Shown here piece by piece: positions 34,029 through 41,911 of a stretch of DNA of 64,000 nt; position 1 is the stretch's first letter; every line of letters begins with the position of its first letter. A model generated the notes under the pieces. That model saw only the letters and a list, made by a program, of their open reading frames with translations, did not search any database and was not told where the DNA came from. The stretch is from Gelidibacter salicanalis (lineage in GTDB: Bacteria > Bacteroidota > Bacteroidia > Flavobacteriales > Flavobacteriaceae). The translations under genes were made by a program, and so were the position numbers. The stretch spans positions 496,001-560,000 of the forward strand of contig NZ_VORX01000002.1 in the NCBI RefSeq assembly GCF_007997285.1, written 5' to 3'.

Positions 34029-34574
34029 TTATTTGGTAATCACTTCCGCTAATAGTTTTTTAGCTCTCAAAAGTTTTACTTTTACATTGTTGATAGGCTC
34101 GTTGAGTTCTTCCGAAATTTCTTTATAACTCAATTCTTGAAAGTATCTTAAATTGATGACTTGCTGATAATGGGGTTTTAGCTTCTTAATATCACGGAGG
34201 AGTTTGGCTAAATTTTGTTCTGTGATCAATTTGTCTTCAGGAGAAGGCGATTCATCTATGATGTCATTAAAATCATCAGAACTGGTATGACGAGACCTGG
34301 TTTGAAAAGAGGATTTGCGCTTTCTTAAAAGATCAATATGAATGTTTTTGGAAATGGTAATCAGCCAAGTTTTAAACTCGTAGGCGTCATTATAGGTGTC
34401 AATTTTATCAAAAGCTTTTGAAAAGGTTTGGATGGTAATATCCTCTGCATCATTTTCGTTTTCGGTACGTTTCAATTGAAAACCATACACATCATTCCAA
34501 AAAGCATCCAGTAAAACCTTAAATGCGGTTTGATCATTACTCTTGGCTTTTGCAATAATTAATTTTATTTCCAA
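34029..34574 (-). CDS. ECF-type RNA polymerase sigma factor
   Basis: A 181-residue sigma-70 family protein with region 2 (FKVLLDAFWNDVYGF, DAEDITIQTFSKAF, FKTWLITISKNIHIDLLR) and region 4 (QQVINLRYFQELSYKEIS, VKVKLLRAKKLL). The linker has a phosphosite-like acidic DDFNDIIDESPSPEDK stretch. The start is a TTG inside the end of the glycosyltransferase gene (10-bp overlap), so it depends on that operon. No anti-sigma gene is adjacent, unlike the second ECF factor at 36839-37369. Confidence 0.9.
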   Translation of the reverse strand: MEIKLIIAKAKSNDQTAFKVLLDAFWNDVYGFQLKRTENENDAEDITIQTFSKAFDKIDTYNDAYEFKTWLITISKNIHIDLLRKRKSSFQTRSRHTSSDDFNDIIDESPSPEDKLITEQNLAKLLRDIKKLKPHYQQVINLRYFQELSYKEISEELNEPINNVKVKLLRAKKLLAEVITK

Positions 34575-35677
34575 CGATTCTGCTTTGATAAAAGATTTTT
34601 TATAAAGATAGAGAATTGTGTAACAATAAGAAATATTTCCAAAAGTGGGAAATAAGGAATCAAATCCTTTTCATTCAATTTTTTAGAAGCTAAGCTTAAA
34701 TTGATGAATAACGCCAAATATCGAGCGACAATCAATCCCAAAACAATTTGCCAAAAGAAACCTGTGCTGATCAAAATTAACCCAATAGCAAAAAACAGGA
34801 ATTGCGAAACAAAAAACATTCCCAAAGCCGATTTATGTTTGGTTTTATAGTTTTTGGCAGTTGTGATATGACGGCGCTTTTGAACGATCCATTCACTGTA
34901 AGTTTCTTTTGCAATAGATTCAGTAAAGCTGTTTTTTGACAGACAAATAGTGGTGTTTCTGGAATCTCCAATCTGATTGACAAATAAATCATCATCACCA
35001 GATTTAATGTTCATATGGTCCATAAACCCTCGTGCTTCAAAAAAGAGTTCTTTGGTATAAGCCATGTTTCGTCCAACGCCCATATAGGGGTTTCCTAATT
35101 TGGTGTAGGAGAAATACTGAACAGCCGTCATAAAGGTTTCAAAACGGATTAGTTTATTTAATACAGATTTTTTGACTTTAGCATAGGCGCCATAACCTAA
35201 AATCAATTGATGTTCTCTAGTAAAATGACTGCTCATCTCACTGATCCATTGCCGGGAGACAGGTTGACAATCAGCGTCGGTAAATAATAGGCGGTTATGG
35301 GTAGCCGCTTTAATACCCAGAGTTAGTGCATATTTCTTATTGCCCCAAAATGCTTCAATGTTTTTCACATTGACAATCTTAATATTGCTGTGGTTAACCT
35401 TAAATTGCTCCATAACTTGAAGTGTGGCGTCAGTGGAGCTGTCATTAATTAAGACCACTTCAAAATTTGGATACTCTTGATCTAGAATGCTGGGCAAAAA
35501 TGCAGTTAGATTTTTAGCCTCATTTTTTGCGCAAATTAGTACGGAAACGGGGAATGTTTGTTGTGGAGAGGCGGTGCGTCTTTTCTGTTTAACACTGGAG
35601 AAAACGTAACCGTAAAAAAATAATTGGACAAAGGTAACTACTACAAAAATGTAGAACAGCACATGTAATATAACCAT
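34565..35677 (-). CDS. Membrane glycosyltransferase family 2 protein
   Basis: Order: an N-terminal transmembrane helix (about 3-26), a GT-A domain with VSVLICAKNEAKNL (44-57), LINDSSTD (76-83), D134-A-D136 (metal and nucleotide sugar), the acceptor-site GDDDLF and a QKRRH motif matching the QxxRW signature of processive enzymes, then two to three C-terminal helices. It would transfer a sugar from a nucleotide donor at the inner membrane. The acceptor is unknown. It lies between a small four-cysteine protein and an ECF sigma gene, all probably cotranscribed. Confidence 0.9.
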   Translation of the reverse strand: MVILHVLFYIFVVVTFVQLFFYGYVFSSVKQKRRTASPQQTFPVSVLICAKNEAKNLTAFLPSILDQEYPNFEVVLINDSSTDATLQVMEQFKVNHSNIKIVNVKNIEAFWGNKKYALTLGIKAATHNRLLFTDADCQPVSRQWISEMSSHFTREHQLILGYGAYAKVKKSVLNKLIRFETFMTAVQYFSYTKLGNPYMGVGRNMAYTKELFFEARGFMDHMNIKSGDDDLFVNQIGDSRNTTICLSKNSFTESIAKETYSEWIVQKRRHITTAKNYKTKHKSALGMFFVSQFLFFAIGLILISTGFFWQIVLGLIVARYLALFINLSLASKKLNEKDLIPYFPLLEIFLIVTQFSIFIKNLLSKQNRWK

Positions 35678-35683
35678 TAACCT

Positions 35684-35887
35684 TTATGAATGTTGAGGTT
35701 CACTACAATTTTCATACTGGTCTGGAGACTTCCCGCAGAACCCGCAAGCTTCTCCTTCTTTATTAAGCATAGGATTTTGGCTAGCACAAGTGCCGGCAAA
35801 TTTACCATCTTTTTTTGCCCAGATTTTAATGGCAATACCAGCAACTCCGAGGCCTAATAGGATTAATGTGATAAGTAAAAGTTTCAT
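35684..35887 (-). CDS. Small membrane-anchored protein with four cysteines
   Basis: A 67-residue protein: one N-terminal hydrophobic helix (3-22, possibly uncleaved) and a short soluble tail with C34, C48, C51 and C61 in the arrangement C-x13-C-x2-C-x9-C (GTCASQN, ACGFCGKSPDQY). The pattern could bind a metal or form two disulfides outside the membrane. Similar 'membrane or secreted' small proteins occur across flavobacteria without known function. It is first in the operon with the glycosyltransferase (6 bp gap) and the ECF sigma gene. Confidence 0.8.
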   Translation of the reverse strand: MKLLLITLILLGLGVAGIAIKIWAKKDGKFAGTCASQNPMLNKEGEACGFCGKSPDQYENCSEPQHS

Positions 35888-35903
35888 GCGTATAGAATTT
35901 ATG

Positions 35904-35911
35904 CAAAGATA
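35904..35911 (-). promoter_or_regulatory. Predicted -7 box (TATCTTTG) for the small protein/glycosyltransferase/sigma operon
   Basis: Exact TAnnTTTG match on the minus strand, 16 bp before the start of the small four-cysteine protein. Confidence 0.5.
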
Positions 35912-35970
35912 ATGCTTTTAAACAATTTAATAACATATTAGCGCAAGAGTTCATCAGGAAATATGCCACC

Positions 35971-35997
35971 AAAAAACCACCCTTTCGAGGTGGTTTA
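35971..35997 (-). terminator. Terminator of the sigma/anti-sigma operon
   Basis: AACCACC/GGTGGTT stem with a 6-nt loop; six T residues follow on the minus strand. Confidence 0.88.
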
Positions 35998-36021
35998 GAA
36001 TGTTGATTTTGTAAAAAAATA

Positions 36022-36825
36022 TTATTTATTATTCTTCAAAACGATTTCAGCAACGGAATTTTCATTGTTACCAGAATTCATTTGAGATCCTGCTTTAGGT
36101 TCAATGGTAATACTCAATCCTAAAGCATTTTCCATATAAGGTATGGTCTTCAATTTGCGCTCAGATTCATCCAAAATCCCTAAATTTACCATACGATCTT
36201 GAAGTTCTGCCCATATTTGGAAGGACTGATCTTCAGGTAATTTAGGTAAGGATACCACATCAATCATAGATGTTTTATCCACCGCATTAATGTAGGCTAC
36301 CGTTTTTAAATTCTTTGCTCTGGAGTTTCCTCTTAGGACATACTTTTCCGTTTCAGGGTTGTTCAACTTCATAAATTGAAGCATGACATTTTCCAACTTA
36401 TTATTGTTCTCTTCAATATCACTTCTAAGATCAAAAATTTCCTCTACCACAACTTGGTTTTCATTGCTCAATGTTATGTTTTTATCATTCAAGAAAAAGG
36501 AAGCGCCGGCAAATATAAATGCTGCAATACTTGCTGCGATGCTAAACCACGGAGTTCGTCTTTCTGGTCGTAAATTCATTTTTAAGACCGGTGTTTCTTC
36601 CGAGATCTCTTTAAAAACATCGTTCAAAATGTATTTAGGTGCTTCCACGATGTTTGCCTTTGCCAAAATTTCAAGATTTTCCTGAAGCCGGTCATATTCA
36701 GCGGCAACTTCAGGAAATTCAGCAATAAAGCTCTCAACTTCTAGATTCTCATCTATCGTTGTAGTCCCTAAGATATAACTATCTAAAAGGCCCGAATTCA
36801 TAAAATGTTGTAATTTTTTTTCCAT
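36022..36825 (-). CDS. Anti-sigma factor (RskA-type C-terminal domain)
   Basis: A 267-residue single-pass membrane protein: a cytoplasmic anti-sigma domain (1-90; LLDSYILGTT, EVESFIAEFPEVAAEYDRL), a transmembrane helix (93-112), and a periplasmic RskA domain (LKTVAYINAVDKT, LPKLPEDQSFQIWAELQD, LGLSITIEPKAGS). No HxxxCxxC zinc motif is seen, so it is of the zinc-free type. It should bind and silence the ECF sigma factor encoded 13 bp upstream in the same operon, releasing it after an envelope signal. Confidence 0.9.
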   Translation of the reverse strand: MEKKLQHFMNSGLLDSYILGTTTIDENLEVESFIAEFPEVAAEYDRLQENLEILAKANIVEAPKYILNDVFKEISEETPVLKMNLRPERRTPWFSIAASIAAFIFAGASFFLNDKNITLSNENQVVVEEIFDLRSDIEENNNKLENVMLQFMKLNNPETEKYVLRGNSRAKNLKTVAYINAVDKTSMIDVVSLPKLPEDQSFQIWAELQDRMVNLGILDESERKLKTIPYMENALGLSITIEPKAGSQMNSGNNENSVAEIVLKNNK

Positions 36826-36838
36826 TATTTCTAAACTT

Positions 36839-37369
36839 TTAATGGTTAAAAAGTTTTCGTAAATCTCTCAAACCAATTTTCAATCGCGACTTTATTGTGC
36901 CCAAAGGAATATCTAGTTCGTCACTAGCTTCTTGTTGTGTCATGCCTTCAAAAAATAAAGCATTTAGTACAACTTGGTATTTTTCATCCAATTTGGTAAC
37001 ATGATCTCTTAAATCAATAACATCTTGATTTAAACTTGCGGTTGGTAAAATATATACGTTGGATTTATCAATTTGGACTTCCTTTTCGAAACGATTATTG
37101 AAACTTCTTAATTTATCAATAGCCGTATTTCGCGCTATTCTGTAGAGCCATGTAAAAAGTCTTGCCTTTTTGGAATCGTATTTTTTGGAGTTCTTCCAAA
37201 TTTTTATAAAACTTTCCTGCAAAGCGTCTTGGGCGAGTTCTTCATTATTGGTTATTTTTAAAATGACCCCATAAAGACTGTCAGAATAATTTTCATAAAG
37301 TAAATTAAGCGCAGCTTTATCTCCTTTTTCAAGAAGTTCGACAATATGTTCTTCTAATGAGTAACTCAA
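36839..37369 (-). CDS. ECF-type RNA polymerase sigma factor (paired with anti-sigma)
   Basis: A 176-residue ECF sigma factor with region 2 (YENYSDSLYGVILKIT, AQDALQESFIKIWKN, RLFTWLYRIARNTAIDKLR) and region 4 (VVLNALFFEGMTQQEAS, IPLGTIKSRLKIGL). The pairing with an RskA-type regulator places it in the SigK-like group controlled by membrane anti-sigma factors. A 226-bp gap separates it from murB; no exact TAnnTTTG box is seen there on the minus strand, which would fit self-regulated transcription. Confidence 0.93.
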   Translation of the reverse strand: MSYSLEEHIVELLEKGDKAALNLLYENYSDSLYGVILKITNNEELAQDALQESFIKIWKNSKKYDSKKARLFTWLYRIARNTAIDKLRSFNNRFEKEVQIDKSNVYILPTASLNQDVIDLRDHVTKLDEKYQVVLNALFFEGMTQQEASDELDIPLGTIKSRLKIGLRDLRKLFNH

Positions 37370-37565
37370 AAGTTAAATTTTAATTTAATATTTTGTGATT
37401 AAAGTCCGAATACATCTTTTAAGCGTATATCAACTATAGGGTGGTAAAATTACAAATAAACTACCTTATAATTCTAATATAGTTTTTATATCTCTAGCGT
37501 TATATATTCTTCTATTTAAGGAATATGATTAATAGCTTTTTCATTAACTTTGCAGGGATTTTAAG

Positions 37566-37597
37566 AAGGCCTCAATTTATAGATTTGAAGCCTTTTT
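37566..37597. terminator. Hairpin at the murB stop codon
   Basis: AAGGCCTCAA pairs with TTTGAAGCCTT. The T run is on the + strand side (TTTTTA) and overlaps the murB stop (37596-37598); on the minus strand the following sequence is only moderately T-rich. Confidence 0.55.
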
Positions 37598-38609
37598 ATA
37601 TGATGTTGACTTCCATTTCTATGGAAATCCCGAAGAGTTGTTGTATGGTTTTCTGGATAAGTTTAGCCAGGTTATAAATTTCTAAGCCACGAGCGTTGCC
37701 ATAATTTACCAGTACTAAGGCCTGTTTTTTATGCACGCCGTACTGATCAAATGTTTTACCCTTAAATCCAGACTTTTCTATCAGCCAACCCGCTGGTACT
37801 TTTACTTCGTTAGGAGATACGGTATAACTTGGAATTTCAGGGAAATTCTCCCTTAGTTTTTCAAAATGACCTTTAGAAATTATAGGGTTTTTGAAGAAAC
37901 TTCCGCTATTTCCGATGTCTTTAGGATTTGGTAATTTGCTCTCTCGAATTGCAATGACTGCTTTTGAAATATCCTGAATGGTTGGGGCCTTTACCTGCAT
38001 CATTTCCAATTGGGAAGTGATCGCACCGTAATCCATATGCAATTGATGATTAGAGGTTGTCAATTTAAAAGTCGCACTTACTAAGACGTAAGCATGCTTT
38101 TTCTCTTGCTTAAAGATAGATTCTCGATAATCAAATTTGCATTCCGCATTTGTGAATGTTTCAATTGTTTTGGTGGCGATATTTAAAGCCTCACAAGACT
38201 CTAAAGTATCTTTAATTTCAACCCCATAGGCGCCTATATTTTGGATTGGTGCAGTACCTACATTGCCTGGAATTAGGGATAGGTTCTCAATACCTCCAAA
38301 ATCATGGGCCAAACACCACAACACAAATTCATGCCAATTTTCACCTGCACTGGCTTTGACCCATACGCAATTTTCTTTTTGCTCAATAATTTCGACACCC
38401 TTAATGGCTACTTGAATTACTAAACAATCCAAATCCTTGGTGAGTAGCATGTTACTGCCACCACCAAGGATGAATTTATTGGGATACTGATCTAAACTTA
38501 GCGCCTCAATTAATTGTTGAACACTTTCAACCTTAATAAAATATCTTGCCTGAGCGTTTAGCCCAAAAGTATTGTAAGGCTTGAGTGATATATGCTCTTG
38601 GATAGTCAC
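37596..38609 (-). CDS. murB: UDP-N-acetylenolpyruvoylglucosamine reductase
   Basis: Reduces the enolpyruvyl group to give UDP-MurNAc, using FAD and NADPH, in peptidoglycan synthesis. FAD motif GGGSNM (49-54), LIPGNVGTAPIQNIGAYG (112-129), the catalytic serine S237 (GNSGSFFKNP) and the E. coli-type C-terminal LAKLIQKTIQQLFG are present; length 337 fits the type I enzyme. The GTG start overlaps the aminotransferase stop by one base (TAGTG), so the two are translationally coupled. Confidence 0.96.
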   Translation of the reverse strand: MTIQEHISLKPYNTFGLNAQARYFIKVESVQQLIEALSLDQYPNKFILGGGSNMLLTKDLDCLVIQVAIKGVEIIEQKENCVWVKASAGENWHEFVLWCLAHDFGGIENLSLIPGNVGTAPIQNIGAYGVEIKDTLESCEALNIATKTIETFTNAECKFDYRESIFKQEKKHAYVLVSATFKLTTSNHQLHMDYGAITSQLEMMQVKAPTIQDISKAVIAIRESKLPNPKDIGNSGSFFKNPIISKGHFEKLRENFPEIPSYTVSPNEVKVPAGWLIEKSGFKGKTFDQYGVHKKQALVLVNYGNARGLEIYNLAKLIQKTIQQLFGISIEMEVNII

Positions 38610-39802
38610 TACGGGTTAGGATATACTTTTAAAGCTTCTTTCAGTATGTGTACAGCTCTGATCAAACTTTCTTCGTTTAATACGTAAGCAATTCTGATTT
38701 GGTTTAAACCAACGCCGGGAGTTGAGTAAAAACCAGCTGCAGGAGCTACCATCACAGTTTCTTTCTCATAGTCATAACTTTCTAGCAGCCATTGTGCAAA
38801 ATGATCGGCACTTTTTACCGGTAATTCTACTATGCAATAAAAGGCGCCTTTTGGTTCGGCAATTTTAAGGCCGTCGATGGTTTTTAACTCTCTGATGAGC
38901 GTGTTGCGGCGTTTGACATATTCTACAATAACGTCATCAAAATAACTTTGTGGAGTGTCTAATGCGGCTTCACTGGCAATTTGGGCCAAAGTTGGCGGGC
39001 TCAAGCGGGCTTGCGCAAACTTTAGTGCGGTTTGGATCACTTCTTTATTACGCGACACAAAATACCCAATTCTGGCACCACACATGCTGTAGCGCTTAGA
39101 AACAGAATCGATCATGATGGCATAGTCTTCCAAACCGTCTTCTTGCATGATGGAGTAAAATTCATTTCCATCGTACACAAACTCTCTATACACTTCATCT
39201 GCAATTAAAAACAGGTCATGTTTTTTTACCAAGGCAGCTAATTGTTTTATTTCTTCTTTAGAGTACAGGTATCCCGTAGGATTCCCAGGGTTGCAAATTA
39301 AGATGGCCTTAGTTTTATCGGTAATCAGTGCTTCAAATTCTTCAATAGGAGGTAAGGCAAAGTTATTTTCTATTTTGGAAATAACCGGCACTACTTTAAT
39401 GTCTGAGGCTGTAGAGAATCCGTTGTAATTAGCGTAAAATGGTTCAGGAATAATGATTTCATCGCCAGAATCCATGACACTACCAAAAGCAAATAACAAA
39501 GCTTCACTACCCCCGGTAGTCACAATAATGTCACTATGGGTAACATTAATATCGTTCTTAGAGTAATACTGGGCTATTTTTTTGCGGTAGTCTTCAGAAC
39601 CTTCAGAGCGTGTGTAAGCCAAAATATCTAAGGAATGTACCTTTACGGCATCCAATGCCACTTCTGGAGTTTTGATATCAGGTTGCCCAATGTTTAAATG
39701 ATAAACAGTTTTACCTTCTTTATAAGCTTGTTCCGCATAAGGAACTAATTTTCTAATTGGAGATGAAGGCATCAACTGCCCTTTCTGTGAAATTTTTGGC
39801 AT
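38609..39802 (-). CDS. PLP-dependent aminotransferase (class I/II, aspartate aminotransferase-like)
   Basis: A 397-residue fold type I aminotransferase. PLP lysine K236 (IDSVSKRYSMCGARIGY), D202 (IADEVYREF), NPGNPTG (171-177 region) and the C-terminal arginine in NQIRIAYVL are visible. The ATG at 39802 (MPKISQKG) is taken; an earlier TTG at 39811 falls on the -7 box. It probably transfers amino groups of aspartate or similar amino acids. Coupled to murB, though no link in function is evident. Confidence 0.92.
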   Translation of the reverse strand: MPKISQKGQLMPSSPIRKLVPYAEQAYKEGKTVYHLNIGQPDIKTPEVALDAVKVHSLDILAYTRSEGSEDYRKKIAQYYSKNDINVTHSDIIVTTGGSEALLFAFGSVMDSGDEIIIPEPFYANYNGFSTASDIKVVPVISKIENNFALPPIEEFEALITDKTKAILICNPGNPTGYLYSKEEIKQLAALVKKHDLFLIADEVYREFVYDGNEFYSIMQEDGLEDYAIMIDSVSKRYSMCGARIGYFVSRNKEVIQTALKFAQARLSPPTLAQIASEAALDTPQSYFDDVIVEYVKRRNTLIRELKTIDGLKIAEPKGAFYCIVELPVKSADHFAQWLLESYDYEKETVMVAPAAGFYSTPGVGLNQIRIAYVLNEESLIRAVHILKEALKVYPNP

Positions 39803-39808
39803 GAGTTT

Positions 39809-39816
39809 CAAATTTA
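39809..39816 (-). promoter_or_regulatory. Predicted -7 box (TAAATTTG) for the aminotransferase-murB operon
   Basis: Exact TAnnTTTG match on the minus strand, but only 6 bp before the chosen ATG, so the transcript would have almost no leader. Confidence 0.35.
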
Positions 39817-39922
39817 AGGGGTAAAGTTCTGAAAATTATCTCAAAGAATTTTGAAATTATCCAGGTAATAAACGAATGAGAAGTTAAAGTATTGTAAATT
39901 GGTAGAACGCTACCTTTTATAT

Positions 39923-41239
39923 ATGTCTAAAAGATTTTCATTAGCGATAATTCTTTTCCTTTTTTGCGAACTCGCCAATTCGCAAAGCAACTTCATTTTA
40001 CCTAACGTTGAACGGACTAGGATCAATTTTCAGCTGATTGATAACCTCATTATTCTTCCAGTTGAAATTAATGGCGTAACGCTTTCATTTTTGTTGGATT
40101 CTGGCGTAAGCAAGCCCATTTTGTTTAATATTATTGATTCTGCGGATTCCTTAAAATTGAAAAATATTGAAAGCATTTATCTTAGAGGATTAGGTGATGG
40201 CGATTTTGTAGTCGCTTTAAAGTCTGAGAAGAATGTCTTTAAAATTGGCCAAGCCCTGAACGTCAATCAAGATGTGTATATCATAACTGACGAGTCTATC
40301 AATTTTACCCCCAGATTAGGTGTGCAAGTACACGGCATTATTGGCTACGATATTTTTAAGGATTTTATTGTTGAAATCAACTACGGGTCTAAGTTTATAA
40401 GGTTGAATGACCCAAAGACCTACACCTATAAAAATTGCAAGAAATGTGAAACAGTCCCGCTCACATTAGTAAACAACAAACCTTACATTGATGCCACGGT
40501 TATGACCACTACAAAAAATGTTCCTGTAAAACTGTTGATGGATTCAGGAGGCAGTGATGCTTTGTGGCTTTTTGAAAATGATTCCCTAGGGTTGGTTCCT
40601 AGAGAAGATGCATACTTCATTGATTATTTAGGGAAAGGTTTAAGTGGCAGCGTGTATGGCAAACGGGCTAAACTTGCACAATTCTCCATTAAAAGTTTTC
40701 ATCTTAATGATTTGAATGTGGCTTATCCTGACTCGGCAGCCATAAGTTTTGCTAGAAAATTTAAAGAACGCAGTGGGAGTATGGCCGGAGAGTTATTGAA
40801 GCGTTTTAATATTATTATGGATTATAGTAATGCCCAAGTCACCTTTAAAAAAAACAAATTTTTTAATTCCCCCTTTACCTACGATAAAAGTGGAATTATT
40901 TTAGAACAGTCAGGAAGTAGAGTCATAAAAGAGGTCAAAAATTCGTCGCAATTAAAAACTGATCAGGCTGCAGGTGGGATCATGGTACTTGAGGCATATA
41001 GATATCAATTAAAACCTGCTTTTAATATTGCAGAATTGAGGCCTAACTCACCGGGCGCGAAAGTCGGCTTAATGGTGGGTGATTTGGTGATTTCAGTTAA
41101 CGGCAGACAAACACACGCCCTAAAATTGCAAGAAGTAAACTCTTTTTTCAGAGGTGCAGAAGGCCGGTTTATAAAATTAGTCATTGACAGAAATGGCGTG
41201 ATCATGACCTTTCGTTTTAAATTGGAAAGTTTATTATAA
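39923..41239 (+). CDS. Exported aspartyl protease family protein with PDZ domain
   Basis: The ATG at 39923 (MSKRFSLAII) opens a signal peptide (1-21). Two retropepsin-like half domains follow, each with the DSG motif: D59 (FLLDSGVSKP) and D207 (LLMDSGGSDALW), then a C-terminal PDZ domain (about 367-432; ELRPNSPGAKVGLMVGDLVISVNG). Having both half-sites in one chain resembles pepsin-like pseudosymmetry. It probably acts as an envelope protease, but no substrate is known. Convergent with the DUF1573 gene. Confidence 0.9.
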   Translation: MSKRFSLAIILFLFCELANSQSNFILPNVERTRINFQLIDNLIILPVEINGVTLSFLLDSGVSKPILFNIIDSADSLKLKNIESIYLRGLGDGDFVVALKSEKNVFKIGQALNVNQDVYIITDESINFTPRLGVQVHGIIGYDIFKDFIVEINYGSKFIRLNDPKTYTYKNCKKCETVPLTLVNNKPYIDATVMTTTKNVPVKLLMDSGGSDALWLFENDSLGLVPREDAYFIDYLGKGLSGSVYGKRAKLAQFSIKSFHLNDLNVAYPDSAAISFARKFKERSGSMAGELLKRFNIIMDYSNAQVTFKKNKFFNSPFTYDKSGIILEQSGSRVIKEVKNSSQLKTDQAAGGIMVLEAYRYQLKPAFNIAELRPNSPGAKVGLMVGDLVISVNGRQTHALKLQEVNSFFRGAEGRFIKLVIDRNGVIMTFRFKLESLL

Positions 41240-41240
41240 A

Positions 41241-41267
41241 AAAAAGCTCTCAATTTTGAGAGCTTCA
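41241..41267 (-). terminator. Terminator between the protease and the DUF1573 gene
   Basis: AAGCTCTCAA/TTGAGAGCTT stem; eight T residues follow on the minus strand, so it mainly serves the DUF1573 gene. Confidence 0.8.
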
Positions 41268-41319
41268 GTTTTATATAACCTTAGGACAATTTAATGGTGC
41301 CTGGAGGATTGATATGATG

Positions 41320-41718
41320 TTATTTTGAACTGGTTTTATTGGAATCTACAACCTCACCTTTAATCTTAAGTGCTACTGTTGGGGTTTCAGCATTCGAAAT
41401 TACCGTAATGGTCTTTCTAATTGGGTTGACAATATCGGTATTATATTTAACCTGAATTTCACCTTTGTCTCCAGGAAGGATAGGACCTTCCGGCTTTTTA
41501 GGGATGGTGCAACCGCACGTTGAAGATACTCTAGAAATAATTAACGGGGCATTTCCTGTATTGGTAAATTCAAAAACCCGAACGCCGTCAGCACCTTTTT
41601 CAATGGTACCATAGTCAATCATATCAGTCTTAAATTCAATCTTCGCTACTTTGTTCTGTGCAAACGCAGAAACACTTAGCATTCCTACAAATAAAATTGC
41701 AAATAAATTTTTCATCAT
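41320..41718 (-). CDS. DUF1573 domain-containing exported protein
   Basis: A signal peptide (MMKNLFAILFVGMLSVSAFA) is followed by a single immunoglobulin-like DUF1573 domain: IDYGTIEKGADGVRVFEFTN, the conserved STCGCTIPKKPEGPILPGDKG cysteine turn and VKYNTDIVNPIRKTITV. These short proteins are abundant in Bacteroidota and of unknown function. A second ATG three bases in (41715) is an equally good start. It is monocistronic, divergent from valS, with its own -7 box and terminator. Confidence 0.9.
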   Translation of the reverse strand: MMKNLFAILFVGMLSVSAFAQNKVAKIEFKTDMIDYGTIEKGADGVRVFEFTNTGNAPLIISRVSSTCGCTIPKKPEGPILPGDKGEIQVKYNTDIVNPIRKTITVISNAETPTVALKIKGEVVDSNKTSSK

Positions 41719-41740
41719 TTTATATTTAAATTGATCATTA

Positions 41741-41748
41741 CAAAATTA
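41741..41748 (-). promoter_or_regulatory. Predicted -7 box (TAATTTTG) for the DUF1573 gene
   Basis: Exact TAnnTTTG match on the minus strand, 22 bp before the ATG. Confidence 0.5.
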
Positions 41749-41865
41749 CTTACATTTAATCGTTTCGCAAAATTTATTAGACGTATGACACGCTTCGTAA
41801 GGAAAATGACACCTATTTTAAGGTGAATTATTGTTTTTATAATTTCACAAAAACAGAAATATAAG

Positions 41866-41873
41866 TAACTTTG
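41866..41873 (+). promoter_or_regulatory. Predicted -7 box (TAACTTTG) for valS
   Basis: Exact TAnnTTTG match, 38 bp before the valS ATG; TTTC about 23 bp upstream may act as the -33 region. Confidence 0.5.
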
Positions 41874-41911
41874 TCTGTTATTATCTATATATACAAAAAC
41901 AGTACCAAAGT

